A program made the position numbers and the translations under genes. A stretch of 64,000 nucleotides of DNA from JALHOQ01 sp038144835 (GTDB lineage Bacteria; Bdellovibrionota; Bdellovibrionia; Bdellovibrionales; UBA1609). The notes under the pieces are model-generated. The model saw nothing but the letters and a program-made list of their open reading frames with translations, had not been told where the DNA came from and searched no databases. Positions 17,163 to 25,401 of this stretch are shown piece by piece. Position 1 is the first letter of the stretch. Each line of letters opens with the position of its first letter. The stretch lies in contig JAYQON010000003.1 of the NCBI GenBank assembly GCA_038144835.1, positions 12,208-76,207 on the forward strand, written 5' to 3'.

Positions 17163-17963
17163 TTAAAACCCTTTGTCATACAGAGAAATCAGCTGCTCAA
17201 AGAACACAGATGTGGGGATAGCAATATTAGCCGTTTTCTCGGAAAATCCAACTCCTGTCGGAAAAGGTTTGCCGCCATTATTGAATGAACCCACATTAAT
17301 GCTCACGATACGAGCATTGTCTATGGAAAGATCTTGTTCTGGATTGAGCTTGGCTACCATTGGAGCTCCCGATGAACCAGGGCTCGTATGGCAATTGTGG
17401 GTGAGTACGTGACTGAAGGTTTCAAAGAAAAAACAAGGCAACTGACGAGTTAAGGCCTGGCTCTTTAAAATGTCTTCCATATAGCCAAAGAGGTGTAAAA
17501 CCCAGCTGGTCCGTTTTGCAAATAGATCCGTTGCTTCGGTCTGCAGCACCTGTAGCCATCCCACACGTTCTCCCAGGTTTTGGTCAAGAGCTAGCAGAGC
17601 CCAGTCATTGGGAACGTCGCCATGTTTTTGAGTGCCTACAAAAAAGCGCAGCACCCGGGCCACACGGTCAGATTCTCCATCTCGATAGCCGGGCCGAAAA
17701 ATGTAATCCCCAAGCAAAACCTCATCTTGGAAGGGGTGCAAAACGCAGTGAGCGGCAGTCAAAATGAGGCTGCGACTGACTAGAGTTGCCGTACAGGCTT
17801 TACCAGTGGGCGTATGCAGTTTGCCAATGGGTTTTAAGAGGAGCGTCTCTTCGTGATTATCGACGACGACGCGTGTGTCACCGTTGAAAACATTGGCGGA
17901 GGCAAAGCTTGGGAAAGCCAGGCCTTGAGAAAAAAGAACCCAGAAAATTAAATTTAGATGCAT
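17163..17963 (-). CDS. Secreted trypsin-like serine protease (glutamyl-endopeptidase-like S1)
   Basis: A 266-residue protein with a signal peptide (about 1-23) and a full catalytic triad: His72 in LTAAHC, Asp120 in PNDWALL, Ser198 in SPGSSGAP. The short length, the SPGSSGAP signature and few cysteines resemble the V8/glutamyl endopeptidase side of the S1 class more than the protease at 2750. It is probably exported to the periplasm or beyond. It is divergent from the cysteine-repeat protein at 18124 across a 160-bp AT-rich spacer, which should hold both promoters. Confidence 0.86.
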   Translation of the reverse strand: MHLNLIFWVLFSQGLAFPSFASANVFNGDTRVVVDNHEETLLLKPIGKLHTPTGKACTATLVSRSLILTAAHCVLHPFQDEVLLGDYIFRPGYRDGESDRVARVLRFFVGTQKHGDVPNDWALLALDQNLGERVGWLQVLQTEATDLFAKRTSWVLHLFGYMEDILKSQALTRQLPCFFFETFSHVLTHNCHTSPGSSGAPMVAKLNPEQDLSIDNARIVSINVGSFNNGGKPFPTGVGFSEKTANIAIPTSVFFEQLISLYDKGF

Positions 17964-18123
17964 AAAAAATGTTTATTTTAAGTCACAAAATAAGTCGAAG
18001 ATTTTTTGCCAAATTATGTCACCAGGTGAATCCTTTTCATTATTGTTTTGTTTGTGAGCAATTTGTCGGCAAAGCAGAGAGGTCTTGTGCTTGCAATGAA
18101 CAACGTTGGGTGAAAGGAGCTCA

Positions 18124-20727
18124 ATGCAAAATGGGCGTTTTTTAAGTCTTCTGTTGAGTTTTTGGTTGGCCGGGCCTGGAGTCCTGTTTGCTGAAGAGAA
18201 GACTTCCTCTACAAAAAATGAGGCTCAGGCGAATCTTGCTGCCGAGGTCAATTCTCTTGAACGCATCGAGGTTATGGGGCGTCCGGAAGTTGTGGGACAA
18301 ATCCCGTCCTGTCAATTTTGTTGGCTCAAGGATTCGTTGATCACGGGTGAGGGGTATATGTGTGCAGCCAGAGAGCCCATTTATCAGCGCCTCTGGGGTT
18401 CAGGCAATTATGCCTCTTGTGAACAGCAGTATGTCGATAGGATTCGAGCAAGTATTTTTGAAGAACTCGATAATCCAGAAATCGCTTCATTCTTCACCGA
18501 TGCCAGCTTGCGGACTCAATTTGCACAACGGTTGCAGGAGCGCTTGCTGAAGCAGGCCTTTCAAGCGGGGATAAGCCCCAACAGTTTAAAAAAAGCGCTC
18601 TCTATTGGTGCGGACGAGAGCATCCGTTTCATGCTGACGACCGTCCTGAGCCAGCAGAAAATCGCGCCAGCTAAAGAGCGTGCGAACTTATGGGTAAAAA
18701 AGATTCGTGAGCCCTTGCTGCGTTGTTTAAGAAAGGCGCCAACTGTTTCTCAAGCGCAGACATGTATTCAGGAAGAGCGTGAAAATTTGCGCGCTAATAT
18801 TGCGATGGCTGTGGTTTACGAGTTGCTGCGAGGAGAGCTTCCGCTTGATCTTGTTCGTAAGCACTTAGAGCATTACAAAATGTGTGCGCTTGAGCGTAAA
18901 AGTGGCACGATAGATTGTGGTTATAAATCTGCGCGTGCAGCCATCGCCGAACATGCAATGAGCGAGTTTGAAAAAACCGAATTGCGCTTGACAGGCGTTC
19001 AGAGTTTTCCCATAGCAAAATCTTTGAAGGCGAATTTTGAGGCGTGTCTAAGCCAGGCTTTCTCTCGTAACTCCTTTAGAGATTGTGTAGCCAATCAGTT
19101 GACGATTCCAGGTGGTCGACAGCTCACGGAATGGTCTTTGATGCGCAGTCCACGTTTGGTCGAGGCCGCTGGACATAGGCTGCAGCAGATCAGCGCTATG
19201 GCTGGTTCCGAGTTTGTGACTTGTGTTGAGGGGCAAAAGCAAACTTTTTATTCAGGAGCCCGCGATCCCATTGATTTTTCTATTTGTGAGACCATGGTCG
19301 CTCGGCGAGTCGTTATTGATTTAGTAGAATCTGAGCTTAATCAACTTGTTCTGGTTTTGAATTCTGAAGAGAGTGCCAGAAGGCTGCGCGACAGTTTGGT
19401 GAATGGATTCAAAACTCGAGTCCATCAACTCAAAAATCGTCAATCAATAGAAAACGAAGTCGAACATTTTCGGCGATCCACAATCAAAGAGTTCGCTCCT
19501 CGTATCGTAGGTAAGCTCATGGAGGAGAACGGAATTGTCAGCGTCAGCGCGCGACAAAAAGTTTTAGGTATAGATCGAGAGTTAGAAAAATGCCTACGCA
19601 AGCAATCTACTAACATTGATTTGTGTGCTCGAGATCATGCGCTCGCTGTTGCTGCTTTCTTAGGGCCATTGAAGTTGAAATATGACCTGGGTGAACAGTT
19701 GGGTTCGGCCCGAATGCGCCAGAAACGTCAGGAGATCGACGCCCTTGTGTCGGCTTACTTAAGCGGACTTAGGTCAGTACCGGCAGGGCGCGCGATGCGT
19801 TCGGCTTTGCGCGATGTGATTGAAAAAATGAAGACCAGTGCCCAGGATTTAATTTTTGCCGAGGTCACCAGGCTGTTGATGCCGACTCAAGCAGCAAGCC
19901 GGTCACAAGATCTGCAAAAATTGGTTTACGATTTTCGTCATTTTATGCCGCTCATACGGACTCAAGATCCTGTTGATGATCAGTGGCGTATTCCTCGCGT
20001 TGGAGGAGTGGACCGGTTGAGTGCTCTAATTGAGGGACTTTACGTTTACGACGCTAAGACTGCATTGGATATGACTGGTCAGGTGGCGCGAGTTGCGACC
20101 TCTTTGCCAGTGCAGTCGTCAGACTCTCAAAAACGTGATGCCATCGTCACGGCCATGCAATCCTCAGGACTGATTGAGCAGATCATAAAGTCCTCGGCTC
20201 GACTTGAAGTTGAGCAGGCTCTTCGGAGTGCCCGACCTGAGCATAAACCCGCGGCCAGGGACTTATCTCGTCTTTTGCGTCACCAGGTTTTTGCTAATGC
20301 TTTGGACGCTAAGATGCGTTCGGCTATCGCGTCGAGTATTGCGGGAGAGATTCGGAGTAAAGGGTTAACTACTTCTGAAATTCTCAAGGTAAGATATTCT
20401 ATTGCTCTGGCTTTGGTAAAATCAGAATCTTTCGGGACCGCTTATGCGGTCGGTGTAATTCAAAACCGTCTGAATCAGCAGCCCGCAGCAGCTAAAGTGC
20501 TGGGCTCTATGTTTCTAGGGATGCAGACTTACGACTTTAAGATGGTGCAAAATACTCGTTTAGGACGTCAAGCGGTCGATTATTTCAAAAATCAGATTTT
20601 GCTGCCTGTGTTTTTGGCGCGATTGAAGGGGCGAGCGCCTCCCCAGCTGGAGGCGAAGATTGGGGTGTTAGAGGGGCTGGTGAAGCAGGCCTTGGCGCAA
20701 AATCTCTCGCAACGGCGTCGCTCGTAG
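18124..20727 (+). CDS. Large secreted helical protein with repeated cysteine pairs, unknown function
   Basis: The ATG at 18124 is chosen over 18106 because AAAGGAG precedes it by 5 nt and it starts a good signal peptide (RFLSLLLSFWLAGPGVLFA). The mature protein of about 840 residues is almost wholly helical. Its 14 cysteines all lie in the first 501 residues: a CQFC pair at 63/66, then pairs at 80/99, 201/214, 254/265, 308/321, 367/388 and 490/501. The pairs recur about every 54-61 residues, or twice that where a unit lacks cysteines. The C-terminal 360 residues contain none. This suggests tandem disulfide-stapled helical hairpins in the periplasm. No known domain recognised. Confidence 0.8.
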   Translation: MQNGRFLSLLLSFWLAGPGVLFAEEKTSSTKNEAQANLAAEVNSLERIEVMGRPEVVGQIPSCQFCWLKDSLITGEGYMCAAREPIYQRLWGSGNYASCEQQYVDRIRASIFEELDNPEIASFFTDASLRTQFAQRLQERLLKQAFQAGISPNSLKKALSIGADESIRFMLTTVLSQQKIAPAKERANLWVKKIREPLLRCLRKAPTVSQAQTCIQEERENLRANIAMAVVYELLRGELPLDLVRKHLEHYKMCALERKSGTIDCGYKSARAAIAEHAMSEFEKTELRLTGVQSFPIAKSLKANFEACLSQAFSRNSFRDCVANQLTIPGGRQLTEWSLMRSPRLVEAAGHRLQQISAMAGSEFVTCVEGQKQTFYSGARDPIDFSICETMVARRVVIDLVESELNQLVLVLNSEESARRLRDSLVNGFKTRVHQLKNRQSIENEVEHFRRSTIKEFAPRIVGKLMEENGIVSVSARQKVLGIDRELEKCLRKQSTNIDLCARDHALAVAAFLGPLKLKYDLGEQLGSARMRQKRQEIDALVSAYLSGLRSVPAGRAMRSALRDVIEKMKTSAQDLIFAEVTRLLMPTQAASRSQDLQKLVYDFRHFMPLIRTQDPVDDQWRIPRVGGVDRLSALIEGLYVYDAKTALDMTGQVARVATSLPVQSSDSQKRDAIVTAMQSSGLIEQIIKSSARLEVEQALRSARPEHKPAARDLSRLLRHQVFANALDAKMRSAIASSIAGEIRSKGLTTSEILKVRYSIALALVKSESFGTAYAVGVIQNRLNQQPAAAKVLGSMFLGMQTYDFKMVQNTRLGRQAVDYFKNQILLPVFLARLKGRAPPQLEAKIGVLEGLVKQALAQNLSQRRRS

Positions 20728-20971
20728 GTTCCGCAAAGATTTGCTTAGTCAGTTTTCAAGACGGGTCGACAATGACAAACTCCCCCGTTTTGATGACGTA
20801 AAGATTATTCTGGTTAGAGGTTTTCTGAACACACTCTGTGACCTAAAAACAATACTTTCCCAAACCACAGGCAATGGTCTAGAGTGAGGAAAAACAAGTA
20901 CTTAAAAAAAAACCCTGGACTAATGCTTGTGCTCTCTGGATACGGCACGAGCCTTGAAGTTGAGAGAAAGA

Positions 20972-21865
20972 ATGTTTTTACAAAGAACTATCCGTGAAAG
21001 AGTTTCCGTACAAGGGATTGGGTTGCATACGGGTAAGCCGGCGCGTTTAACCTTTTGTCCAGCCCCGGAAGGCACCGGAATTTATTTTGTTCGCAAAGAT
21101 CTACCTGGCAACCCTGCGATCGCCACTATGGCGGAGAGAGTCACGGCCACCACAATGGCGACCACCCTCGGAGGCGAGGCCTTTTCGGTATCCACGGTGG
21201 AGCACTGTTTGTCGACGTTGGCAGCTCTGCGCATCGACAATCTTTTTATAGAGTTGGATGGCCCAGAAATTCCTATTGTTGATGGCAGCGCAGCACCCTT
21301 TCTTGAAGCTATTCTTGCCGCAGGATTAGCCGATCAAAATCAGCCGCGAAAGTACGCCTACATCACGCAGCCTATTTTTCAGGGTGATCAAGATAAGCAT
21401 GCTTACGTGGTTCCCTATAATGGCTTGCGTATCAGTGCGACTATCGAATTCTCGCACCCCAAAATCGGTCATCAAAGCTTGTCATTGGATATAACTGAGT
21501 CCTCGTTTGCCCGGGAAGTTGCGCGTGCCCGTACGTTCGGTTTTTTGAAGGATGTAGAGGCTTTACACTCTAAAGGCTTGGCCCTTGGTGGCAGCTTGGA
21601 CAATGCTGTCGTGTTGGATCATTCGGATATTCTGAATAAAGAGGGGCTGCGTTGGGATAACGAATTTGTCAGGCACAAAATCCTGGATGCATTGGGTGAT
21701 CTGGTCACTTTGGGAATGCCTTTGATGGGCCATGTCGTCCTTCATCGTGCGGGACATGATTTAATGAATCGCTTGGCGCGTAAAATCTTGGAATCGCCAG
21801 ATCGTTATCGACACATCGAGCTGGGAACTGAACTTCCAGAGACTTACTTAGAATCGCTATATTGA
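20972..21865 (+). CDS. lpxC: UDP-3-O-acyl-N-acetylglucosamine deacetylase LpxC
   Basis: The committed step of lipid A synthesis: removal of the N-acetyl group by a zinc enzyme in the cytoplasm. From the ATG at 20972 (just after TGAGAGAAAG) the protein is 297 residues. Zinc ligands are His78 (STVEHCL), His235 and Asp239 (RHKILDALGD). The general acid/base residues are Glu77 and His262 (RAGHDLMN). The basic loop REVARARTFGF is also present. The frame extends to 20927, but nothing upstream of 20972 resembles LpxC. It is monocistronic here; ald follows after 66 bp. Confidence 0.95.
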   Translation: MFLQRTIRERVSVQGIGLHTGKPARLTFCPAPEGTGIYFVRKDLPGNPAIATMAERVTATTMATTLGGEAFSVSTVEHCLSTLAALRIDNLFIELDGPEIPIVDGSAAPFLEAILAAGLADQNQPRKYAYITQPIFQGDQDKHAYVVPYNGLRISATIEFSHPKIGHQSLSLDITESSFAREVARARTFGFLKDVEALHSKGLALGGSLDNAVVLDHSDILNKEGLRWDNEFVRHKILDALGDLVTLGMPLMGHVVLHRAGHDLMNRLARKILESPDRYRHIELGTELPETYLESLY

Positions 21866-21931
21866 CGCTCCTTGCCCGCCAAGATAGGCTTGCTTACTTT
21901 TACGAATAGGCAAAGTTCAGAGGAGTGATCC

Positions 21932-23041
21932 ATGATTATTGGTGTTCCTAAAGAAATCAAAATTAGTGAAAATCGAGTCGGGCTGACTGAGGCCGGCGTA
22001 AAGCAGTTGGTCGCAGAAGGACATACTGTTTATGTTGAGCAAGATGCAGGTGTCGGTAGTGGGATTAGCAACTCTGATTTTGAGCGTGCAGGTGCGAAGA
22101 TTCTACCCACAAAAAAGGATATTTACGCTAAGGCGGAGATGATCATTAAGGTCAAAGAGCCGCTACCAGATGAGTATGAGCTGATGCGCGAAGATCAGAT
22201 CTTATATACTTATTTGCACTTGGCGGCCGAACCCAAGCTGACTCGAGTGCTATGTGAGCGCAAAGTTAAAGCCGTGGCTTATGAAACCATTCAATTAGCC
22301 GATGGGTCCTTACCTTTGCTCACTCCTATGTCTGAAGTTGCTGGCCGTATGGCGACCCAGATTGGTGCCTATTACTTGCAAAAGGATCACGGCGGAAAGG
22401 GTATCCTTCTTGGCGGTGTAACCGGAGTTGAGCGTGGTCGTGTGACGATCATTGGTGGTGGTGTCGTGGGTGTCAATGCGGCTAAGATGGCGGTAGGTCT
22501 TGGTGCACACGTCACAATTTTGGATGTTAATCGCTCTCGCTTAGAGTACTTGGATCATATCTTTCAAGGTCGAATTACGACTCTTTACTCAAACGTACAA
22601 AATATCGAGAAGTCAGTTGCCGACTGTGATCTTTTGGTCGGTGGAGTTTTAATCACTGGTCACAAGGCTCCGACTTTGGTTTCTCGTACCATGGTTCAAA
22701 CTATGGCTCCCGGCAGCGTGGTGGTTGATGTGGCTGTTGATCAAGGTGGCTGTATTGAGACTTGCCGCCCAACTAGTCATACAAATCCCACTTATGAAGT
22801 GGATGGCGTGATCCACTACTGTGTACCTAATATGCCTGGAGTTGTAGCTCGAACCAGCACCTATGCACTGACCAGTGCAACCAGCAAGTATGGTTCAATG
22901 CTGGCTGGCTTAGGTGTTGAAGATGCCGTTGCCAAAGACCCTTGCTTGTACAAGGGGCTAAATGTTTATGGTGGTTACGTTACCTATGAACCGGTCGCAA
23001 AAGACCTTGGAATGGAATACCGGCCTTATAAACCTCAATAG
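21932..23041 (+). CDS. ald: Alanine dehydrogenase
   Basis: A 369-residue NAD-dependent L-alanine dehydrogenase: oxidative deamination of alanine to pyruvate and ammonia, or the reverse. Recognisable features are the N-terminal IGVPKEIKISENRVGLT, the substrate-site lysine in IIKVKEPLP, the Rossmann loop IIGGGVVGVNAAKMAVGLGA with the following acidic residue in ILDVN, and the family segment VVDVAVDQGGC. GGAGTGATCC precedes the ATG. In a predator living on prey protein, amino-acid catabolism is a fitting role (inference). Confidence 0.95.
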   Translation: MIIGVPKEIKISENRVGLTEAGVKQLVAEGHTVYVEQDAGVGSGISNSDFERAGAKILPTKKDIYAKAEMIIKVKEPLPDEYELMREDQILYTYLHLAAEPKLTRVLCERKVKAVAYETIQLADGSLPLLTPMSEVAGRMATQIGAYYLQKDHGGKGILLGGVTGVERGRVTIIGGGVVGVNAAKMAVGLGAHVTILDVNRSRLEYLDHIFQGRITTLYSNVQNIEKSVADCDLLVGGVLITGHKAPTLVSRTMVQTMAPGSVVVDVAVDQGGCIETCRPTSHTNPTYEVDGVIHYCVPNMPGVVARTSTYALTSATSKYGSMLAGLGVEDAVAKDPCLYKGLNVYGGYVTYEPVAKDLGMEYRPYKPQ

Positions 23042-23757
23042 TATAAGTGAATATTTCCCCAATGTTCTGTCGAGAGGAGTGGAATTTTCTGCTCCTCAAG
23101 CTTTTGTATAACTTCAGGATGAGGGTGCCCGTATCTAGACTGGCGTGCGCTGGCGATAGCCATTTTTAGGTTTGGCAACTTTAAGAGAAGACGCTTACTG
23201 GTAGAGGTGCGGCTTCCGTGATGCCCGAGTATAAGGACTCTTGTGAAAGTGGTCTTGGGAAGTTGGCTTTGCCAGATAGCTTCTTGGCCTTTGTCTGAGT
23301 CCCCGGGGATAAGAACGTCTCGCCACAGAAAAACTCGGCTTGCACTGTTGGCGCTGTGTGCTTTTGTGGGAGACCACTCTAAGAAAGGCTGATTCATTTC
23401 GCGGCAAGAGGGTAGGCGTGCCAGCATTAACTTTTTTTTGCTGTTGGATTTTCCTGAAGGGGGACGCAGGACGCAGCTCTGGGGCAAGAAGCGATTCAAT
23501 TTTGGGCTAAAGCCAATGTGATCCCAGTCCCAATGAGAAAAACTGATACGATTTGGGAGTCTTCGGCAAGCGTTCATGATTGCCTTCCAGGGAGCATATT
23601 CACCACCCATATCAAAATGTAGGCATTCGTTGGTTTGCTTTAGAGTCACCCACTGGCCTTGTCCAACATTCCAAACAATCAGCTGTGTAGGTCCAGAGTC
23701 GTGTAAAGAGAGACTTAAGCCTATGATCAATAGGAAAACGCCAATTTGCGTCGCCAT
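23035..23757 (-). CDS. comEC: ComEC metallo-beta-lactamase-like domain as a separate protein
   Basis: A 240-residue protein that matches the C-terminal MBL domain of ComEC/Rec2. It starts with one hydrophobic segment, then LIVWNVGQGQ, the metal motif SHWDWDHIGF, a conserved LGHHGSRTS and the ComEC-specific RYGHPHPEV. In most bacteria this domain is fused to the ComEC channel and may act as a nuclease on incoming DNA. Here it is encoded in a different frame overlapping the 3' end of the channel gene by 31 bp. Its own GGAG box lies 9 nt before the ATG, so separate translation is credible rather than a simple frameshift. Confidence 0.82.
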   Translation of the reverse strand: MATQIGVFLLIIGLSLSLHDSGPTQLIVWNVGQGQWVTLKQTNECLHFDMGGEYAPWKAIMNACRRLPNRISFSHWDWDHIGFSPKLNRFLPQSCVLRPPSGKSNSKKKLMLARLPSCREMNQPFLEWSPTKAHSANSASRVFLWRDVLIPGDSDKGQEAIWQSQLPKTTFTRVLILGHHGSRTSTSKRLLLKLPNLKMAIASARQSRYGHPHPEVIQKLEEQKIPLLSTEHWGNIHLYY

Positions 23758-24512
23758 CGAATTTCACTCCAGATCAAAAGTCCATGAACCGTTAGAGGGA
23801 GCCAGAACAAAGATTGCGTGGAGAGGTAAAAGTTTTGCGGAGGAGCCTGAGGGCCAAGCTGTAAAATGAGTAAAAATATATCCCAAAGCCAATCGGTCAC
23901 CTTAGTAAAGGGCGGAACGAGATAGCTTAGTACACATAACGGGAAGAGCCAGTTGCCAACAAAGGGGGTAATTATGGCATTCCAAAGCATTGATACTGGT
24001 GATGCTGGAGCAAAGAAAAACAAAAAGAGATAGCAGCGTAAGGGTGCGGCTCCTATTGGAACATTAAGAGCTAAGCCACACATCCAACTCATCAAGAAGG
24101 AGCGCGAGAAGATCCATTCTGGCCAGAGAAGGAGAGAAAGCACAACAGCCGCGAAATCGAGTTGGATCGCGCTTAGCCCTTGACGGTGCGCGCCGTTTGC
24201 AAGTACCCGACGCGCGAGGGCGCGCACCACTGGCGGGCCAAAGCCAGTTAACCATGTGTAGGTGGATAAAATAAACAGACGAATGGCATTTGGCCAGCGC
24301 TCCATTAATTGATCTAAGAATGCGAGGTGAGCGCCTGAAACGACGATCAAATGAATAAGGCCCGTATCAAGTAACAAGCGTTGTGATTCCGACGCAGGTA
24401 ATGAAACGCCGCACACTAAGGCTTTATACAGCGTTGCATGCACGGATTCTGGTGAGAACTGTAAGCAGGTCTGAGGTCCGTAATGCAGAAGCTCAAAAAT
24501 TTTGTCATGCAT
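23727..24512 (-). CDS. comEC: ComEC competence membrane-channel domain (truncated N-terminus, no MBL domain)
   Basis: About 260 residues, mostly hydrophobic helices. The ComEC competence signature is visible: LLLDTGLIHLIVVSGAHLAFL and the following LTGFGPPVVRALARRV. ComEC carries single-stranded DNA across the inner membrane in natural transformation. The usual N-terminal OB-like region is missing or very short, and the MBL domain is a separate overlapping gene downstream. The start is either the ATG at 24512 or a TTG at 24530. Together with dprA at 26837 this points to DNA uptake ability, though the split form could also be decaying. Confidence 0.8.
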   Translation of the reverse strand: MHDKIFELLHYGPQTCLQFSPESVHATLYKALVCGVSLPASESQRLLLDTGLIHLIVVSGAHLAFLDQLMERWPNAIRLFILSTYTWLTGFGPPVVRALARRVLANGAHRQGLSAIQLDFAAVVLSLLLWPEWIFSRSFLMSWMCGLALNVPIGAAPLRCYLFLFFFAPASPVSMLWNAIITPFVGNWLFPLCVLSYLVPPFTKVTDWLWDIFLLILQLGPQAPPQNFYLSTQSLFWLPLTVHGLLIWSEIRWRRKLAFSY

Positions 24513-24530
24513 ACTCGACTTAGGATGCAA

Positions 24531-24893
24531 AGGTCGGGGAATTGTGAGTTACACCGCGTTCAAACATCTCCTGTTGAGTGTTCCGAAAAACGAATTTAAG
24601 AACGTGAATTTTTACTGTTGTGAAAACGATAAAAAATAATTTTTTTACAGTAAATACAGTAATTTATATATGCCTAGGCTTTCAGCAAACCGCTGAAACC
24701 CTTGTCTATACGCAGGTCTAGGGGTGTTTGTAGGCAGGAATTCCACATTTTCTGTGGATAATTCTAGAGCTACACACATTGCTTTCCCAATAACTCGGCA
24801 CATTGTTAGCGATTGCAGATTGTGGTGTTGAGTCATTCATCAGTCATTGCAAATAAGTCGCAGTCTTTTATCATTTAAAGTGTAGGGGGATGA
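24531..24893. other. Intergenic region with a possible structured element
   Basis: About 360 bp of AT-rich DNA between divergent comEC and the TPR gene at 24894. No convincing gene is present. It contains a stem-loop (arms 24680-24686 and 24692-24698) enclosed by a second possible pairing (24673-24677 with 24718-24722). That pairing competes with another (24672-24676 with 24731-24735). Promoters for both flanking genes should lie here, but none stands out. Confidence 0.4.
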
Positions 24894-25376
24894 ATGAGGA
24901 AGCAGACAGTCATAGCCGCAATTCTTCTGGCATTTACGCAGGGGATCTTTGCTGCCACTCCGCAGAATCTTTCAATGTTTCCTGAAGCAGAGCGTTTAAT
25001 TTACGGACGCTTAGTGCAGGCTTTTCGTAAGAACGATTTACAGATTTTAGAGAAACAACGAAAGCAGCTTGAAAAAAATTTCCCCAAAAGTGTCTATCTC
25101 GATAATGCTTACTATCTTTCCGGTATGCTCGAGTTTCAAAAAGGAAGAATTGGCGAGTCTATAAAATACTTCGATGTGGTTACCAATCAGTATCGCCACT
25201 CCAATAAACGGCCGGCGGCTTTATTTGGTAAGGGTGTCGCTTATGATCGGCTCAATCTGAAGCCTTTGGCTCTGCGGGCTTGGCAGATGGTGATTAAGCA
25301 GTACCCCGGAAGTCCCGAGGCGCAAAGGGCTAGGATGCACATTCGTATGGAGAAATTGAGCTCGGAAAAAAGATAA
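24894..25376 (+). CDS. Periplasmic TPR protein (CpoB/BamD-like repeat)
   Basis: A 160-residue protein with a signal peptide (about 1-20, ending IFAA). Tetratricopeptide units of the envelope type follow (AYYLSGMLEFQKGRIGESIKYF, ALFGKGVAYDRLNLKPLALRAW, and KQYPGSPEAQRARMHI at the end). The FPKS/YPGS motifs at repeat boundaries are typical of YbgF/CpoB and BamD. The start codon is GTG or ATG near 24894 after GTAGGGGGATGA. It is followed after 25 bp by the LysM gene, so the two are probably co-transcribed. An envelope assembly role is inferred. Confidence 0.75.
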   Translation: MRKQTVIAAILLAFTQGIFAATPQNLSMFPEAERLIYGRLVQAFRKNDLQILEKQRKQLEKNFPKSVYLDNAYYLSGMLEFQKGRIGESIKYFDVVTNQYRHSNKRPAALFGKGVAYDRLNLKPLALRAWQMVIKQYPGSPEAQRARMHIRMEKLSSEKR

Positions 25377-25401
25377 ACATACTGAACAAGGACGTTCTTG
25401 T

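Noticed and set aside
24645..24836. 63-codon minus-strand frame in the intergenic region
   Set aside because: No ribosome-binding site, no recognisable protein pattern, and it covers the possible hairpin element.
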